Source: a virus. Taken from it: DNA of 29,168 nucleotides. The position numbers and the translations under genes were made by a program. Under the pieces are notes generated by a model. It did no database searches. It saw only the letters and a list, made by a program, of their open reading frames with translations, and was not told where the DNA came from. Numbering within the stretch: the stretch's first letter is position 1; each line of letters begins with the position of its first letter. Positions 27,801 through 29,168 of this stretch are shown in pieces. The DNA lies in the IMG/VR virus record IMGVR_UViG_3300037285_000166, positions 1 to 29,168 of that record; one strand, written 5' to 3'.

Positions 27801-29168
27801 GTTGCGGCGCAGCGCGTTCAGAAACGCCTCGACGATCCGGCGCAGCTTCTCGAACGCGCGCCCGGCTGAGTCCTGCGTGTCGCGCTGGTCCATCCATTCG
27901 CGGAACGCCTCAGCCACCATCTCTTCGGATTTCTGCGGCGTGTTCAGATCGGGATAGGTGCGGTTGATCCGGTCGCGCACCGATCGGTTGTTGCGCGCGG
28001 CGCGCACCATGGCCTGCCACTCGCCTTCGGTGAAGAGCCCGTAATCCCGGCCCCACAAGGCGCGGTTGCGCATGGCGTGGATGACCTCGTGCCGCATGAC
28101 GCCGCGGGCGCCCACATCGGACCCCGTGCCGGCGCCGATCACGCCCTCATGAAAGAACCCGTCGAGGGTCGTGCCGTCATACCGGAACCCTTTGGCGACG
28201 CGCAGCCGCACCTGGCCGGAAATGCCGATGCGGTTCAACTCGTCCTGCAGATCGGTCTTGAGGCTTTCGAACGCCTCGCGCGTGTAAGGCGCCGGGCTGG
28301 CGTCGCCCGCGTCGCGGCGGCGGCCCTGCGGCTTCGATGCGTCGATGATAGCCTGCGCTTCTTCCTTGTGCGCGGTCGCCTGAAACTCCGTGCCAAGGCT
28401 GGTTTCGTATTCGGACAGCACCTGCCGCAGCGTTTCGGTATCCAAGGATTTCTTGAACGGGCCGGAGCGTGCGGTGAAGTCGCCCAGCATGTCGCGCACG
28501 ACGGGGTTGAAGATATAAGGCTTGTAGCCTCGTGTCCGCTCGATCGTCATCTGGAAGTCGTTGGGCTTCTGCGTCCGCTGCACCGTCATGACACCGTCCG
28601 CAGTTTTCAACAGGGCCGGGGCCCCATCGGTGCCGGCGATGGCGGCAAACCGGATGGCCTGATCGACATTCGCGAACGCGCGCGGCGCCTCTGCAAGCGC
28701 GTCCATCGCCGAGAAGTCCTTGGGCAAGAGAAGTCCCTGATCGAGCGTCCCGTCATCGCGGCGGAACATGACGATCTGCCCCTTGCCGCTGAACTTGGAG
28801 AAGCCGTTGATGACGTTGCCGGTGACGATCTGGCGCGTCTCGCGGGTCTGCGCCTGCCCTTTCTCGAAGGCGTTGCGCACGGTCTGCTCGCGCGCCGTGG
28901 TGATCGAATAGTCGTCCGACCCTTCACCGACCAGCCGGCCCATGGGAATCGTGACCTGTTTCCCGGGCGACGCCAGCGCGATCTTGACCGACATTTTCGA
29001 CGGCGCGACGCTGTCGGACATGCGTGACAGGTCCACGCCCAAGGCCGTCGCATAGACGGTTTCCTGCGTTTCGCCGTTCTGCAGGAACGACACCATCAGC
29101 GGGCGGCCGGGGGCCATCTGCCTGACGATCTCCTTGATCTGCCTGACACGATCCTGCTTCGACTGCAC
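24864..29168 (-). CDS. Giant polyvalent phage protein, C-terminal 1434 aa (PLxRFG, HExxH); start probably beyond the right edge
   Basis: One open frame to the edge; the GTG at 29168 is probably not the start. Residues 25-170 (VDLSRMSDSVAPSKMSVKIA, GEGSDDYSITTAREQ, VTGNVINGFSKF, GQIVMFRRDDGTLDQGLLLP) resemble the end of the Strawberry-notch helicase/methylase part of DarB-like proteins. Residues 350-372 contain HEVIH (360-364), a zinc metallopeptidase motif. The PLxRFG motif PLARFG is at 747-752. Later hydrophobic segments occur near residues 929-950 and 1148-1175, the latter followed by an acidic run. Such proteins are injected with phage DNA and act against host defence. Last 80 residues resemble a virion-attachment tail. 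Confidence 0.82.
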   Translation of the reverse strand: MQSKQDRVRQIKEIVRQMAPGRPLMVSFLQNGETQETVYATALGVDLSRMSDSVAPSKMSVKIALASPGKQVTIPMGRLVGEGSDDYSITTAREQTVRNAFEKGQAQTRETRQIVTGNVINGFSKFSGKGQIVMFRRDDGTLDQGLLLPKDFSAMDALAEAPRAFANVDQAIRFAAIAGTDGAPALLKTADGVMTVQRTQKPNDFQMTIERTRGYKPYIFNPVVRDMLGDFTARSGPFKKSLDTETLRQVLSEYETSLGTEFQATAHKEEAQAIIDASKPQGRRRDAGDASPAPYTREAFESLKTDLQDELNRIGISGQVRLRVAKGFRYDGTTLDGFFHEGVIGAGTGSDVGARGVMRHEVIHAMRNRALWGRDYGLFTEGEWQAMVRAARNNRSVRDRINRTYPDLNTPQKSEEMVAEAFREWMDQRDTQDSAGRAFEKLRRIVEAFLNALRRNGANEAAEVFERIRSGEIGGRGPGGGRGVRGPVQGMRRDPASPKGVPMGAPRTWRSKGKDLWNDLLTDSMGGRTGKANVLALVPGRPLFEELGRNLPSARVYLKLKDLMDTLRQEWHAKTDELARDWMSKAGKDTEANGRMMDLMHRSTLAGIDPSKAFDPGNYSQKQNRVRAADYDLLRAEFKDLPPEFRTLFRKVRDDYGNIADEFEKAIIENVKNAQRVAVKRAQRAHDKEMQRIADEGLTGKEKRDAAEDAKAKLKQAKARMGWAQNARIAEMRQQFESNRLQGVYFPLARFGSYFVAARDSKGKVVSFSRFEKQRKQREEAKKLEAEGYTVDTGVLGAADTDLKTMVDPTFVADMENLLATWDVEPAVMDTVWQRWLETLPDQSIRTNRIHRKGRQGYQKDALRAYTHHMFHGSHQLARLKYGLQMQDAIDEAYTEAAQSSDSNRATLVVDEMNRRHQWTMNPQVSGASTAITSLAFVWYLGATPAAAMVNLTQTTIMGIPIMNAAFRNASVGEIARQLGRAGLDFASGRGDATASSRLSQDEKDALESAHKRGIITRTQGHDLASVAETGVEYSGTREKIMRFFSYLFHKAEVANREVTFLAAYRMAMAEGGTREGAVDKAGSVTWKTHFDYQGSSRPRFMQGDWPRVFFIFRQFQVNAIYRLFRDTYQTFEGKTDEERREAKAQLVGISLSMMAHAGITGVWGYGLITTLLGLFSGGDDDDIDEWLHDALLMEGNSTGTAAWNYMMGMALKGVPGQISEIALSERIGIPNLWFRGPFYDMDAQDTVTHYVHELAGPAASIVFSMGRGMQYMAEQDWWRGAEAMVPKMARDISKGVRYTMDGVETRNGDPILEDVSPYEAIVQAMGFTPARLAERYDDMSRMRDAEKKIIRERSSLHGDIAKAVSEGGGMTPALLKRIRAFNQKHPTFPITGSSIRRSIGSRQRWSEGVQRGVNINDKLRPGIERDMAPQLYD

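Noticed and set aside
1-29168. Integrase, excisionase or clear attachment site
   Set aside because: No tyrosine or serine recombinase is visible on either strand; only the tRNA-like sequence hints at an attachment site, so the lysogenic mode is unproven from this window.

Overview
The window is a temperate bacteriophage or prophage, most likely of an alphaproteobacterium of the Rhodobacterales/Roseobacter type. The grounds are GC-rich DNA, a phage copy of GapR (DUF2312, an alphaproteobacterial DNA-binding protein), a DUF6948 protein followed by a Gly-rich repeat protein, and phage gene types I associate with that group. No rRNA, CRISPR array, integrase or host housekeeping gene is visible.

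Layout. (1) 1-3128, leftward: packaging genes TerS, a small unknown protein, and TerL, which runs off the left edge. TerL carries a 269-residue intein in its ATP-binding loop. (2) 3129-3533: divergent control region with promoter, operator-like palindrome and a decayed copy of the replication-gene linker. (3) 3534-7744, rightward: about fourteen small, mostly unknown genes, many separated by GC hairpins with different stems but similar loops. (4) 7784-7858: a tRNA-Met-like gene. (5) 7905-11997, leftward, tightly overlapping: Cro-like repressor, a broken cytosine methyltransferase, DUF1064 nuclease-like protein, DUF1376-type replication protein, unknown small proteins and an MT-A70 adenine methyltransferase. 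(6) 11998-12737: immunity region with a CI-like repressor and repeated TTGCAA-type sites. (7) 12738-19117, rightward: small proteins, RecT, GapR, an XRE regulator, an ASCH-like protein and a beta-class methyltransferase that has replaced most of an HNH endonuclease gene. (8) 18560-19702: a short leftward cluster. (9) 19817-20397: DUF6948 and Gly-rich repeat protein, ended by a probably bidirectional terminator. (10) 20447-29168, leftward: end of a late operon, read from the right edge as a giant polyvalent protein (PLxRFG, HExxH), a small virion-like protein, lysis cassette (membrane protein, 27-residue peptide, GH108 endolysin, overlapping spanins), a leucine-rich-repeat tail protein and an internally deleted relic of a second large terminase.

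The logic resembles lambda: CI faces Cro, the Cro side carries replication genes and the CI side carries recombination (RecT). Late genes all read leftward, so if the genome is circular or permuted, regions 1 and 10 could be the two ends of one late operon. The most notable features are the TerL intein beside a relic of an unrelated terminase, two genes with internal deletions that kept both ends, the methyltransferase/HNH junction with a 14-bp tandem duplication, and the intergenic hairpin family.
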